From positions 1 through 34,751 of the forward strand of contig NZ_JAAXLS010000064.1 of the NCBI RefSeq assembly GCF_012328925.1: a stretch of DNA of 34,751 bases. Reading direction: 5' to 3'. The DNA is from Amycolatopsis acididurans (GTDB lineage: Bacteria; Actinomycetota; Actinomycetes; Mycobacteriales; Pseudonocardiaceae). This document shows, piece after piece, positions 23,032-31,843 of the stretch. Position 1 is the stretch's first letter, and the number at the start of each line of letters is the position of its first letter. The position numbers were made by a program, and so were the translations under genes. The notes below the pieces were generated by a model that saw nothing but the letters and a program-made list of their open reading frames with translations, did not search any database and was not told where the DNA came from.

Positions 23032-25529
23032 TCCTCGCCGTCGTCCGCGGCGGGCGCGTCCCCGCCGCGGATCATGAACAGCACGCCGTCCAGCTCGTCG
23101 GGCTTGACCAGCACGTCGCGGGCCTTCGAGCCCTCCGACGGGCCCACCACGCCACGGCTTTCCAACAGGTCCATCAGGCGCCCGGCCTTGGCGAAACCCA
23201 CCCGCAGCTTGCGCTGCAGCATCGAGGTCGACCCGAACTGCGAGGTGACCACCAGCTCCGCCGCCTGCAGCAGCACGTCGAGGTCGTCGCCGATCTCCGG
23301 GTCGATCTCCTTGGCCTCGCCCGCCTTCGCCGCCGTGACCCCGTCCTGGTACTCCGGCTGCGCCTGGTCCTTGGCGAAGTTGACGATCGCGGCGATCTCG
23401 TCGTCGCCGACGAACGCGCCCTGGATGCGGATCGGTTTCCCGGCACCCATCGGCAGGTACAGACCATCGCCCATACCGATCAGCTTCTCCGCGCCCGGCT
23501 GGTCCAGGATGACCCGCGAGTCGGTCAGCGAGGACGTCGCGAACGCCAGCCGCGACGGCACGTTCGTCTTGATCAGGCCCGTCACGACGTCCACCGAGGG
23601 CCGCTGGGTGGCCAGCACCAGGTGGATACCGGCGGCCCGCGCCTTCTGCGTGATCCGCACGATCGCGTCCTCGACGTCGCGCGGCGCCGTCATCATCAGG
23701 TCGGCCAGCTCGTCGACGATCGCCATGATGTAGGGGTAGGGCCGGTACTCGCGCTCGCTGCCCGGCGGTGCGGTGATCTCCCCGGAGCGGACCTTCTTGT
23801 TGAAGTCGTCGATGTGGCGCACCCGGTTGGCCTGCATGTCCTGGTAGCGCTGCTCCATCTCCTCCACCAGCCAGGCCAGCGCCGCGGCGGCCTTCTTCGG
23901 CTGGGTGATGATGGGCGTGATCAGGTGCGGAATGCCCTCGTACGGGGTCAGTTCCACCATCTTCGGGTCGATCAGGATCATCCGGCACTCGTCCGGCGTG
24001 GCCCGTGCCAGCAGCGAGACCAGCATCGAGTTGACGAAGCTCGACTTACCGGAGCCGGTGGAACCCGCCACCAGCAGGTGCGGCATCTTCGTCAGGTTCG
24101 CGGTGACGAAATCGCCCTCGATGTCCTTGCCGAGCCCGATGACCATCGGGTGGTTGTCCTTGGCCGCCTTGGCCGAGCGCAGCACGTCGCCGAGGCGCAC
24201 CATCTCGCGGTCGGAGTTGGGCACCTCGATGCCCACCGCCGACTTGCCGGGGATGGGCGCGAGCAGCCGCACGTTGTCGGTGGCCACCGCGTACGCGATG
24301 TTCTTGGTCAGCGCGGTGATCTTCTCGACCTTCACGCCGGGACCGAGTTCGACCTCGTACCGGGTCACCGTGGGGCCACGGGTGAAACCGGTGACCTGAG
24401 CGTCCACATTGAACTGTTCCAGCACGCCGGTGATCGCCTCGATCATGGCGTCGTTGGCCTTGCTGCGGGTCTTCGGCGCGTCGCCGAGCTGGAGCAGATC
24501 CGGCGACGGGAGCTGGTAGTCGCCCTCGACGGTACGGGTGACCGACATGGCGGGCGCCTGCTCGGCCTTCTTCGGCTTCTTCTCCGGCACCTCGACGGGC
24601 TTGGGCTTCGGCGGTTTCGCCGGGGTGGGTGCCTCGGCGAGGGCGGCCTCGATGTCGAGCTGTTCACCCTCGCCGCTGCTGGCCTGGCGGCGCCGCGACG
24701 GCTTGCGCAGCCGCACCGCCTTCGGGTCGGCCTCGGTGACCGCGTCGCGCTCCTCGGCGCGTGCCTGCCGCTCGGCCTCCAGCTCCTCGCGCTCCTCGGG
24801 GTCGAGCCCCCATTCGCGCAGCGTCTGCGGGATGTCGCGGATGCGCGTGCCGGTGAACACCAGCACGCCGTAGATCAGGGCCAGCACCAGCAGCGGCGCG
24901 GCGACCCACGTCGTGACGCCGCGCGCCAGCAGCCCGCCGGACAGCGCGCCCAGCTGGCCCCCCGCGTACATCCGGTCGTCGTTGCCCGCGGGCTGCCGCG
25001 AGAACAGGTGTAGCAGCCCCAGCAGCGCGAACATCACCAGCAGCGTGCCGATGACCATCCTCGGCCTGGTCTCCGGCTGCGGTTCCGACCGCATCAGCGC
25101 GACCGCGGTGACCAGCAGCACGAGCGGCAGCGTCACCGCGCCGGCCCCGAACACGGTGCGCGTGCCCAGCTCGACGTAGTGCCCGACCGGGCCCGCGGCA
25201 CGCCACCACACCCCGGCGGCGATGATCAGGCCGAGCGCGATCAGGCCCAGCGCGAGCCCGTCACGGCGGTGCTCGGGCTCCAGCTCCCGGCTCCTGCCGA
25301 CGGTGCGGGCCAGGCTGCCGACGCCCTTCGCGAGCAGGTTCCAGCCGCCACGCACGGTCTTGGCGAACGTGCCGCCGGAACGCCGGCGGGCGGCCGGTTT
25401 GCGCGCCGGAGCGCGTGTCGACCCCGCACGTGGCTTCGCCGCCCCGCGCGCCGGTTTGCGCGCCGGGCCCTTGCTGCCACTGCGTTTCGTCGTCGCGCTT
25501 CTCCTCGTCGTGGTCGAACCGCTCGCCAT
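23028..25529 (-). CDS. ftsK: DNA translocase FtsK/SpoIIIE
   Basis: An 833-residue septal DNA translocase that clears chromosome DNA from the division site. A basic Ala/Arg/Lys-rich N-terminus is followed by four hydrophobic segments (near residues 85-265), a charged Pro-rich linker, and the motor. Walker A is GSTGSGKSS with Lys495; Walker B is YIMAIVDELADLMM. A C-terminal winged-helix gamma domain follows (QRKLRVGFAKAGRLMDLLE). ATG 25529 is chosen because -10 TACCGT lies 7 bases upstream and upstream residues lack homology. Same relative position as Rv2748c. Confidence 0.96.
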   Translation of the reverse strand: MASGSTTTRRSATTKRSGSKGPARKPARGAAKPRAGSTRAPARKPAARRRSGGTFAKTVRGGWNLLAKGVGSLARTVGRSRELEPEHRRDGLALGLIALGLIIAAGVWWRAAGPVGHYVELGTRTVFGAGAVTLPLVLLVTAVALMRSEPQPETRPRMVIGTLLVMFALLGLLHLFSRQPAGNDDRMYAGGQLGALSGGLLARGVTTWVAAPLLVLALIYGVLVFTGTRIRDIPQTLREWGLDPEEREELEAERQARAEERDAVTEADPKAVRLRKPSRRRQASSGEGEQLDIEAALAEAPTPAKPPKPKPVEVPEKKPKKAEQAPAMSVTRTVEGDYQLPSPDLLQLGDAPKTRSKANDAMIEAITGVLEQFNVDAQVTGFTRGPTVTRYEVELGPGVKVEKITALTKNIAYAVATDNVRLLAPIPGKSAVGIEVPNSDREMVRLGDVLRSAKAAKDNHPMVIGLGKDIEGDFVTANLTKMPHLLVAGSTGSGKSSFVNSMLVSLLARATPDECRMILIDPKMVELTPYEGIPHLITPIITQPKKAAAALAWLVEEMEQRYQDMQANRVRHIDDFNKKVRSGEITAPPGSEREYRPYPYIMAIVDELADLMMTAPRDVEDAIVRITQKARAAGIHLVLATQRPSVDVVTGLIKTNVPSRLAFATSSLTDSRVILDQPGAEKLIGMGDGLYLPMGAGKPIRIQGAFVGDDEIAAIVNFAKDQAQPEYQDGVTAAKAGEAKEIDPEIGDDLDVLLQAAELVVTSQFGSTSMLQRKLRVGFAKAGRLMDLLESRGVVGPSEGSKARDVLVKPDELDGVLFMIRGGDAPAADDGED

Positions 25530-25536
25530 GACCTCT

Positions 25537-25542
25537 ACGGTA
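25537..25542 (-). promoter_or_regulatory. leaderless promoter -10 of ftsK
   Basis: TACCGT on the minus strand, 7 bases before ATG 25529. An AGAGG close to the ATG might also serve as a short ribosome site. Confidence 0.55.
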
Positions 25543-25648
25543 ACCGCCTGGACCCACGAGTCACACGTGCCACTCTCAGCGCAACGCGAACTTTTGCCAC
25601 AAAGACCAGCTTGATAGGCCATCACGGTGAATCTGAGATGCTCTGCGC

Positions 25649-26458
25649 ATGTTCGCGCTGCACGACGACGACAGCTCGCCCATCCGCCGCAGGCCACCGG
25701 CGATCTGGCGCACCATGACCGCACTGGACACCGGGCTGGTCCACCTGGTCGGGCGGTTGAAGGTCACCGGCGGGATTCCGCGTGAGCTGCGCGGAAAACC
25801 GCTGCTGATGGCGGCCAACCACATCGGCGTGTTCGACGCGCTAGTACTGATCGCCGCGTGCCAGCGGATCGGCGTCGCCCCGCGCTTCCTGCTCGCGGGC
25901 GGGCTGCTGGACGCGCCGCTGATCGGGCCGGCGCTGCGCGCGAGCGGGCATCTGCGCATCGACCGCGGCAAGGCCGGCGCGGTCGAGCAGTTCCACCAGG
26001 CCGTCGAGGCGATGCGCAGCACCCCGAACCCGATCATGGTCTACCCGGAGGGCCGGATCAGCCACGATCCCGGCCTGTGGCCCGAACGCGGCAAGACCGG
26101 TGCCGCACGGCTCGCGCTGGCGGCGGACGTGCCGGTGATCCCGGTCAGCCAGTGGGGCGCGCACGAAGCCGTCTACTGGGGTACCGAAACCGTCAGCGGC
26201 CCGGCCGATCTGGTGCCATTGGCCCGGTCCGGGCTGACCGCTCCCCTGCGCCGTCCGGTGTTCAAAGTGCACTTCGGCACACCGGTGGATCTCTCCGACG
26301 TCGAACCCGGGCGGCCCGGCGCCGGGGTGCGGGCGCACGCGAAGATCATGCGTGCCATCACCACCGGGCTGATCCCGCTGCGCGCGGGCGAAATGAACGA
26401 GCCGCGCTTTCACGATCCGACGCGCCCCACCGACACGGTCAGCCCCTGGAAGCCGTAG
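25649..26458 (+). CDS. 1-acylglycerol-3-phosphate O-acyltransferase (PlsC family)
   Basis: A 269-residue acyltransferase. The catalytic NHxxxxD motif is His58-Asp63 in AANHIGVFDALVLIA; the glycerophosphate-binding block is VYPEGRIS. Members add an acyl chain to lysophosphatidate on the inner membrane face or to related acceptors; the exact acceptor is not readable. No clear membrane-spanning segment is present. It is divergent from ftsK across 119 bases. Confidence 0.88.
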   Translation: MFALHDDDSSPIRRRPPAIWRTMTALDTGLVHLVGRLKVTGGIPRELRGKPLLMAANHIGVFDALVLIAACQRIGVAPRFLLAGGLLDAPLIGPALRASGHLRIDRGKAGAVEQFHQAVEAMRSTPNPIMVYPEGRISHDPGLWPERGKTGAARLALAADVPVIPVSQWGAHEAVYWGTETVSGPADLVPLARSGLTAPLRRPVFKVHFGTPVDLSDVEPGRPGAGVRAHAKIMRAITTGLIPLRAGEMNEPRFHDPTRPTDTVSPWKP

Positions 26459-26472
26459 AAAACCGGATGCCC

Positions 26473-26496
26473 GACCGGATGGCCGGTCAATAGTGT
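26473..26496 (+). promoter_or_regulatory. leaderless promoter with hairpin, EamA gene
   Basis: -10 TAGTGT (26491-26496) is 7 bases before GTG 26504. Immediately upstream, GACCGG-ATGG-CCGGTC (26473-26488) is a perfect 6-bp dyad where a regulator could bind across the -35/-10 spacer. Confidence 0.5.
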
Positions 26497-26503
26497 CGCC
26501 GGT

Positions 26504-27493
26504 GTGGTGACCGAACTTCCCGTCCGAGGGACCGCTTTCGTACCGCATCGCGGCCGCGGAACCGCGCTGATCCTGCTCGCGTCCGTCTCCTTCGGCGCGT
26601 CCGGCACGATCGCGAAACCAGCGATGCTGGCGGGACTTTCGCCGGAACAGGTCGCCACGGCGCGAATAGGGCTCGCCGCGCTGGTGCTCGCCGTCGTCGT
26701 CGCGGTGTTCCGGCCCCGGCTGCTGCTCCTGCGCCGCGCCGAATGGCCGCTGCTGCTCGGCTACGGGCTGCTGGGCGTCGCCGGGGTGCAGCTGTGCTAC
26801 TTCGTGTCGGTGCAGCGGCTGCCGGTCGGGATCGCGATCCTGCTGGAGTTCACCTCGCCGGTGCTGATCGCGCTGTGGACCCGGTTCGTGCGCCGCACCG
26901 TGCTGCCCCGGCGGATGTGGTTCGGTATCGCGCTCGCGATGGGCGGGCTCGCACTCGTCGCGCAGGTGTGGGACGGGCTGAGCCTCGACGCGCTCGGCCT
27001 GCTGCTGGGGCTGTGCACCGCGATGTGCTCGGCGGCCTACTTCCTCTTCGGCGAACGCGGAGCCACGACGGGCGATCCGCTGGGCATGGTGACCTGGGGC
27101 ATGATCATCGGTGCGCTGGTGATGTGCGCGGTGGCGCCGCCGTGGACCTTGCCTGCCTCGGTGCTCGCCGCCCCGGCCGCCTTCGGCCCGTGGCAGCCGC
27201 CCGTGTGGATGCTGGTGATCGCGGTGGCGCTGCTGTCGACCGCGCTCGCCTACGGCCTGGGCACGGCGGCGCTACGGCACCTTCCCGCCGCCGTCGCGTC
27301 GGTGGTGGGCCTGCTCGAACCGGTCGTCGCCACGGCCACGGCCTGGGCGCTGCTCGGCGAGTCCCTGTCCTGGGCGCAGCTCGCGGGCGCGGTCGTCATG
27401 CTCGGCGGCGCGACGCTCGTGCAGCTCGGTCAGGACGACACGAGCCGCACGGCGCACGCTTGCTCGCGCCCGGCCGGAAGCGCGAGCGGTTAA
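26504..27493 (+). CDS. EamA/DMT-family transporter
   Basis: A 329-residue membrane protein with about ten hydrophobic segments arranged as two EamA halves. Halves begin at LILLASVSFGASGTIAKP and GLLLGLCTAMCSAAYFLFGE, and each ends in an ELTSP/LEP-type segment (EFTSPVLIALWTRF; LLEPVVATATAWALLGE). Such proteins export amino acids or other metabolites; the substrate is unknown. The C-terminal tail is Cys/Ser-containing and cytosolic. Its stop TAA overlaps the RNase J stop on the other strand. Confidence 0.9.
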   Translation: MVTELPVRGTAFVPHRGRGTALILLASVSFGASGTIAKPAMLAGLSPEQVATARIGLAALVLAVVVAVFRPRLLLLRRAEWPLLLGYGLLGVAGVQLCYFVSVQRLPVGIAILLEFTSPVLIALWTRFVRRTVLPRRMWFGIALAMGGLALVAQVWDGLSLDALGLLLGLCTAMCSAAYFLFGERGATTGDPLGMVTWGMIIGALVMCAVAPPWTLPASVLAAPAAFGPWQPPVWMLVIAVALLSTALAYGLGTAALRHLPAAVASVVGLLEPVVATATAWALLGESLSWAQLAGAVVMLGGATLVQLGQDDTSRTAHACSRPAGSASG

Positions 27494-29193
27494 ACCGGGA
27501 TCACGGTCGGCACGATCATGGGACGACGGCGGTAGGTCTCGGCGACCCAGCGGCCGACGACGCGCCGCACCGCCTGCGCGATGCGGTGGCTGTCGGTGAT
27601 GCCCTCGGTCTCGGTCCGGGACAGCTCCATCTCCACCAGCGGCACCACCGCGTCGAGCGCCTTCGGATCGTCGGAGAAACCGCGCCCGGACACCGTCGGG
27701 ACGCTCATCGCGCGCCCGGTGGTGGAGTCGACCGCGACCGTGATCGCGATGAAACCACCCTCGCCCAGGACCAGCCGGTCCGACAGGGTGGACTCACCGA
27801 CGTCGCCGACCGACAGGCCGTCCACGTACACATGCCCGACCTCGACGCGCCCGGTGGTGCGGGCGCGGCCGTCGATCAGGTCGACCACCACACCGTCCTC
27901 GGCGAGGACCACGTTCTCCGGCGCCACGCCCGTGCGCACCGCCAGTTCGGCGTTGGCCCGCAGATGCCGCCACTCGCCGTGCACCGGCATCACGTTGCTC
28001 GGCCGGATCGCGTTGTAGAGGAACAGCAACTCCCCCGCCGACGCGTGCCCGGACACGTGGACCTTGGCGTTGCCCTGGTGCACGACGTTCGCGCCGAGTC
28101 GCACGAGCCCGTTGACCACGCCGAACACCGCGTTCTCGTTGCCCGGGATCAGCGAACTGGCCAGCACCACGGTGTCCCCGGCGCGGATCGAGATCTGCCG
28201 GTGCTCCCCGCGCGCCATCCGCGACAGTGCCGACAGCGGCTCGCCCTGGGAACCGGTGGACACGAACAGCACCTTGGTCTCGGGCAGGTTGACCGCATCG
28301 TCGAGGTCGATCAGCAGCCCCTGCGGGATGTTCAGCAGGCCGAGATCGGCGGCGATGCCCATGTTGCGCACCATCGAGCGGCCCACGAACGCGACCCGGC
28401 GGCCGTGCTCGACCGCGGCGTCGAGCACCTGCTGCACGCGGTGCACGTGGCTGGCGAAACACGCCACGATCACCCGCTGCGTCACCCGCCCGATCACGTC
28501 GTCGAGCACCGGGCCGATGTCGCGTTCCGGCGTCACGAACCCGGGCACCTCGGCGTTGGTCGAGTCCACGCACAGCAGATCCACGCCGTCGTCACCCAGC
28601 CGCGAGAACCCGGCGAGGTCGGTCAGCCTGCCATCCAGCGGCAGCTGGTCCAGCTTGATGTCACCGGTGTGCAGCACGACCCCGGCGCCGGTGCGGATGG
28701 CGACCGCCAGCGCGTCCGGGATGGAGTGGTTGACCGCGAAGAACTCCAGGTCGAACGCGCCGACGGTGCGGCGCTCGGACTCGGTCACCTCGATCAGCTT
28801 CGGGCGCTGCCGGTGCTCCTTGCACTTCGCCTCCAGCAGCGCGAGGGTGAACCGCGAACCGTAGACCGGAAGGTCCGGCCGCATCCGCAGCAGGAACGGC
28901 ACGGCACCGATGTGGTCCTCGTGCCCGTGGGTGAGCACGAGCCCGTCGATCTCCTCCAGCCTGCTCTCGATCGCGCGGAAGTCGGGCAGGATCAGGTCCA
29001 CGCCCGGCTGCGCGTCCTCGGGAAAGAGCACGCCGCAGTCGACGATGAGCAGCCGCCCGGCGTACTCGAAGACGGTCATGTTGCGGCCGACCTCGCCGAT
29101 ACCGCCGAGTGCGACCACACGCAGGCCGCCTTCGGCCAGCGCGGGCGGGGTGTTGGTCGGTCCGGGTCCTGCGGGTTGCGAGGAAGAACTCAC
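27490..29193 (-). CDS. rnj: ribonuclease J
   Basis: A 567-residue metallo-beta-lactamase/beta-CASP ribonuclease with 5' exo- and endonuclease activity in RNA decay and rRNA maturation. The metal site HxHxDH is His89, His91, Asp93, His94 in LTHGHEDH; later ligands include the His in FAVNHSIPD and Asp in HTGDIKLD. The beta-CASP blocks STGSQGEP and VHVSGHASAGE follow, with a C-terminal domain. GTG 29193 overlaps the dapA TGA in GTGA, so translation is probably coupled. Mycobacterial Rv2752c has the same position. Confidence 0.95.
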   Translation of the reverse strand: MSSSSQPAGPGPTNTPPALAEGGLRVVALGGIGEVGRNMTVFEYAGRLLIVDCGVLFPEDAQPGVDLILPDFRAIESRLEEIDGLVLTHGHEDHIGAVPFLLRMRPDLPVYGSRFTLALLEAKCKEHRQRPKLIEVTESERRTVGAFDLEFFAVNHSIPDALAVAIRTGAGVVLHTGDIKLDQLPLDGRLTDLAGFSRLGDDGVDLLCVDSTNAEVPGFVTPERDIGPVLDDVIGRVTQRVIVACFASHVHRVQQVLDAAVEHGRRVAFVGRSMVRNMGIAADLGLLNIPQGLLIDLDDAVNLPETKVLFVSTGSQGEPLSALSRMARGEHRQISIRAGDTVVLASSLIPGNENAVFGVVNGLVRLGANVVHQGNAKVHVSGHASAGELLFLYNAIRPSNVMPVHGEWRHLRANAELAVRTGVAPENVVLAEDGVVVDLIDGRARTTGRVEVGHVYVDGLSVGDVGESTLSDRLVLGEGGFIAITVAVDSTTGRAMSVPTVSGRGFSDDPKALDAVVPLVEMELSRTETEGITDSHRIAQAVRRVVGRWVAETYRRRPMIVPTVIPV

Positions 29194-30203
29194 CTATGAA
29201 TGGTCCCTACGCTGGTGTGAGTGGTCGGCGCGACGTATGCCGCGGCCGAGTCCGCTTGCGCGACCCTGGAACTGTGCCAGTCCGTCGTCGGCGCCTCGTC
29301 GAGGGGGACCCCGGCCTGGGTGAGGTCCGCGGCGATAGCCTGGATCTGGTCCTCGGTCGCAGGCACGATCGGCAGCCGCGGCTCGCCGGCGTCGTGGCCA
29401 CGCAGCCGCAGCGCCGTCTTGGCGAACACCACCCCGCCGACCCGGGACATCGCGCGGAACACCGGCAGCATCCCGCGGTGGTTGGTGCGGGCGGTGGAAG
29501 TGTCACCGTCCTCGTAGGCCTCGATCATGGCCCTGATCCGGCCCGCCACCACGTGCCCGATCACGCTGACCACACCGGCGGCGCCGACCGAGAGCCACGG
29601 CAGGTTCAGCGCGTCGTCACCCGAGTAGTAGGCCAGGTGCGTGTTCGCGATGACCTCGCTGCCCGCCAGCAGATCGCCCTTGGCGTCCTTGACCGCCAGG
29701 ATGCGCGGGTGCTCGGCGAGCCTGCGCAGCGTGTCCACCTCGATGGGCACGATCGAGCGCGGCGGGATGTCGTAGAGCATCACCGGCAGGCCGGTCGCGT
29801 CGGCCACGGTGGTGAAGTGCGCCTGCAGGCCGGCCTGTGAGGGACGCGAGTAGTACGGCGTGACGAGCAGGATGCCGTGCGCGCCCGCCTTCTCGGCCTG
29901 CTGGGTCAGCTCGATGCTGTGCGCGGTGTCGTAGGTGCCGCCACCGGCCACGATCGTCGCGCGGTCGCCGACCGCCTCGACCACGGCGCGGATCAGGTCG
30001 GACTTCTCCTTGTCGCTCGTGGTCGGGCTCTCGCCGGTGGTGCCGTTGACGACGAGCCCGTCGTTGCCCAGGTCCACCAGGTGCTCGGCGACCTCCTGCG
30101 CCCGCTTCAGGTCCAGGGCGCCGTCGGCGTCGAAGGGGGTGACCATCGCGGTGAGCACGCGCCCGAACGGTCTCCCGGGCGCTGCGGTAGGTGGAGTGGA
30201 CAT
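29190..30203 (-). CDS. dapA: 4-hydroxy-tetrahydrodipicolinate synthase
   Basis: A 337-residue aldolase that condenses pyruvate and aspartate semialdehyde, first step of the lysine/diaminopimelate branch. Key blocks are NGTTGESPTTSDKEK, TPYYSRPSQAG with the catalytic Tyr region, and Schiff-base Lys172 in LAVKDAKGD. ATG 30203 lies 6 bases after -10 TACCGT. The enzyme is usually about 300 residues; here a Ser/Thr/Ala-rich tail of about 35 residues follows the last expected helix and its codons run into the rnj start. Confidence 0.95.
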   Translation of the reverse strand: MSTPPTAAPGRPFGRVLTAMVTPFDADGALDLKRAQEVAEHLVDLGNDGLVVNGTTGESPTTSDKEKSDLIRAVVEAVGDRATIVAGGGTYDTAHSIELTQQAEKAGAHGILLVTPYYSRPSQAGLQAHFTTVADATGLPVMLYDIPPRSIVPIEVDTLRRLAEHPRILAVKDAKGDLLAGSEVIANTHLAYYSGDDALNLPWLSVGAAGVVSVIGHVVAGRIRAMIEAYEDGDTSTARTNHRGMLPVFRAMSRVGGVVFAKTALRLRGHDAGEPRLPIVPATEDQIQAIAADLTQAGVPLDEAPTTDWHSSRVAQADSAAAYVAPTTHTSVGTIHR

Positions 30204-30209
30204 GCTGTG

Positions 30210-30215
30210 ACGGTA
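30210..30215 (-). promoter_or_regulatory. leaderless promoter -10 of dapA-rnj
   Basis: TACCGT on the minus strand, 6 bases before ATG 30203; no ribosome site lies between. Confidence 0.6.
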
Positions 30216-30258
30216 CCTCACCAAATGGGCCGATATGCGCGACGACCTGCCGCTACGG

Positions 30259-30284
30259 AAAATCCGCTGCACGGAGTCTCCGTG
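30259..30284 (-). terminator. candidate terminator of kinase gene
   Basis: CACGGAG-T-CTCCGTG (30270-30284), a perfect 15-base dyad, followed on the minus strand by CAGCGGATTTT. It begins 17 bases after the kinase stop. The stem is short (5-7 bp) and the T-run slightly distant; an operator for dapA is the alternative. Confidence 0.45.
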
Positions 30285-30301
30285 GCCGGAACTTCTGCTG
30301 G

Positions 30302-31777
30302 CTACTTGACCTTCGTGACGACGGAACCGGTCAGCTGAGCGCCCCCGGTCCTGGTCGCGACGCAGTAGACGGTGCGGTTGGGCGCCTTGCCGGTGCCGGT
30401 GTCCTCGGTCCACTCACCCTGTGCCGGAACGAGCGCGCGGTGGCTCAGCAGCGGCCGCTGCGCCGCGCTGACGGTGTCGGAGCCGAAGCTCATCCCGCAG
30501 AAGCTCTCCCCGAACCGCTGCAGCGCCTCGGTTCCGGGGTAGCCGGCCGGCTTGGCCTCGTCGTCGGTGTAGCTGGTGTTGCCCAGCGCCTCGATCTTGT
30601 CGTAGACCTCGAGATCGTGGGGCTTGTCGCAGTCGAGGCTGTTGTCGGAGGAGATCCGGTAGCCCTGGGCGATCTGGCCGTTGTAGCAGCTGTAGGAACC
30701 GCTGGGGCTGAACGCGGCGAGCGTCCCGCCGCCAACGCCGTAGGTGACCGTGGGCAGCATGGTCTTGTCGGTTCCCGGGGCCGCCCACCACTGGCCGAGC
30801 AGGAACCCGCCGCCGAGCAGCACGACACCGAGCACCGCGGCGGCGATCGTCCATATCCCGCGGTGACCGGTTTTCGCGGGCACCGGCCCGGTCACCGGTT
30901 GCGGCCACAGCACGGTCTGCCCGCCCGGTGGGGTCGCCGGCGGGCTCGCGGTGGCCGCCGCCATGGCGAGCAGCTGATGTGCCTGTGCGGCGGAGATCCT
31001 GGCGTCGGGACTGGCGATGAGCATGCCCATGATCGCCGACGCGAGTGGCCCCTGGGTGCGCGTCAGGTACGGGACCTCGTTCATGATCGCGTGCAGGGTG
31101 GCCGCGGTGGTCGGCCGTTCGAACGCGAGAATGCCCTCCACGGCGAAGAACAGCGTGGCCCCCAGCGACCAGATGTCCGAGGCGGGCACGGCGTCGTTGC
31201 CCGCGACGCGTTCCGGCGCCATGAACGCCGGGCTGCCGACGATCATGCCGCTGGTGGTCAGCCGCGGATCGTCCACGGCCTGCGCGATGCCGAAGTCGGT
31301 GAGCTTCACGCGGCCGTTGGGCGCGACCATGATGTTGCCGGGCTTGACGTCGCGGTGCACGATCCCGGCGTCGTGCGCCGCCTGCAGCGCCGAGAGCACC
31401 TGCCGGCCGATCGACGCGGCCTGGGCGGGCGGCATCGGCCCGTTGTGGCGCACCACGTCCGCGAGCGTCGGCGCCTCCACCAGCTCCATCACGATGTAGC
31501 TGCCGCCGTCCTCGGACACCACGTCGTAGACGGTGACCACCGCCGGGTCGTTGAGCCTGCCGCCGGTGCGGACCTCGCGCATGATGCGCTCGGCGGAGAC
31601 CTCGTCGCCGCCGATGCTCAGTTCCTTGATCGCGACGTGCCTGCCGATCACCCGGTCCTCGGCACGCCAGACCACGCCCATCCCGCCCCTGCCGAGCTCG
31701 GCCAGCAGGACGTAGCGCCCGCCGATCACGCGGGCCGAGGGCTGGGCGGCCCGTTCGGTGGTCTGGTCGTTGGTCAC
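30302..31777 (-). CDS. membrane Ser/Thr protein kinase with septum-formation-like extracellular domain
   Basis: A 491-residue Hanks-type kinase. The glycine loop LGRGGMG, Lys51 (VAIKE), Asp143 in HRDVKPGN, DFG (LTDFGIAQ), a TTSGMIVGS activation loop and APE are all present, so it should be active. A cytosolic Pro-rich linker leads to one transmembrane helix near residues 306-330. The 155-residue extracytoplasmic part has four or more Cys and the CDKPHDLEVYDK motif typical of the Septum_form family, instead of PASTA repeats. GTG 31777 has AGGAAGG 6 bases upstream; -10 TAGCAT lies at 31812-31807. The ligand and substrates are unknown. Confidence 0.92.
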   Translation of the reverse strand: MTNDQTTERAAQPSARVIGGRYVLLAELGRGGMGVVWRAEDRVIGRHVAIKELSIGGDEVSAERIMREVRTGGRLNDPAVVTVYDVVSEDGGSYIVMELVEAPTLADVVRHNGPMPPAQAASIGRQVLSALQAAHDAGIVHRDVKPGNIMVAPNGRVKLTDFGIAQAVDDPRLTTSGMIVGSPAFMAPERVAGNDAVPASDIWSLGATLFFAVEGILAFERPTTAATLHAIMNEVPYLTRTQGPLASAIMGMLIASPDARISAAQAHQLLAMAAATASPPATPPGGQTVLWPQPVTGPVPAKTGHRGIWTIAAAVLGVVLLGGGFLLGQWWAAPGTDKTMLPTVTYGVGGGTLAAFSPSGSYSCYNGQIAQGYRISSDNSLDCDKPHDLEVYDKIEALGNTSYTDDEAKPAGYPGTEALQRFGESFCGMSFGSDTVSAAQRPLLSHRALVPAQGEWTEDTGTGKAPNRTVYCVATRTGGAQLTGSVVTKVK

Positions 31778-31806
31778 GGCGGGCCTTCCTGGGTTCGGAC
31801 AGCGAG

Positions 31807-31812
31807 ATGCTA
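31807..31812 (-). promoter_or_regulatory. -10 element of the kinase gene
   Basis: TAGCAT on the minus strand; transcription would start near 31800, giving a leader of about 23 bases with a conventional ribosome site. No clear -35. Confidence 0.45.
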
Positions 31813-31843
31813 GTCCGACCACCGCGAAGGCCCGGAAGTTCCC

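Noticed and set aside
22113..25013. 966-codon plus-strand frame across the protease and ftsK genes
   Set aside because: Frame-shifted shadow; real proteins with complete catalytic motifs occupy the region in other frames.
25530..25724. Longer ftsK start giving 898 residues
   Set aside because: The extra 65 residues lack homology and overlap the start of the divergent acyltransferase gene; a -10 element sits just before ATG 25529.
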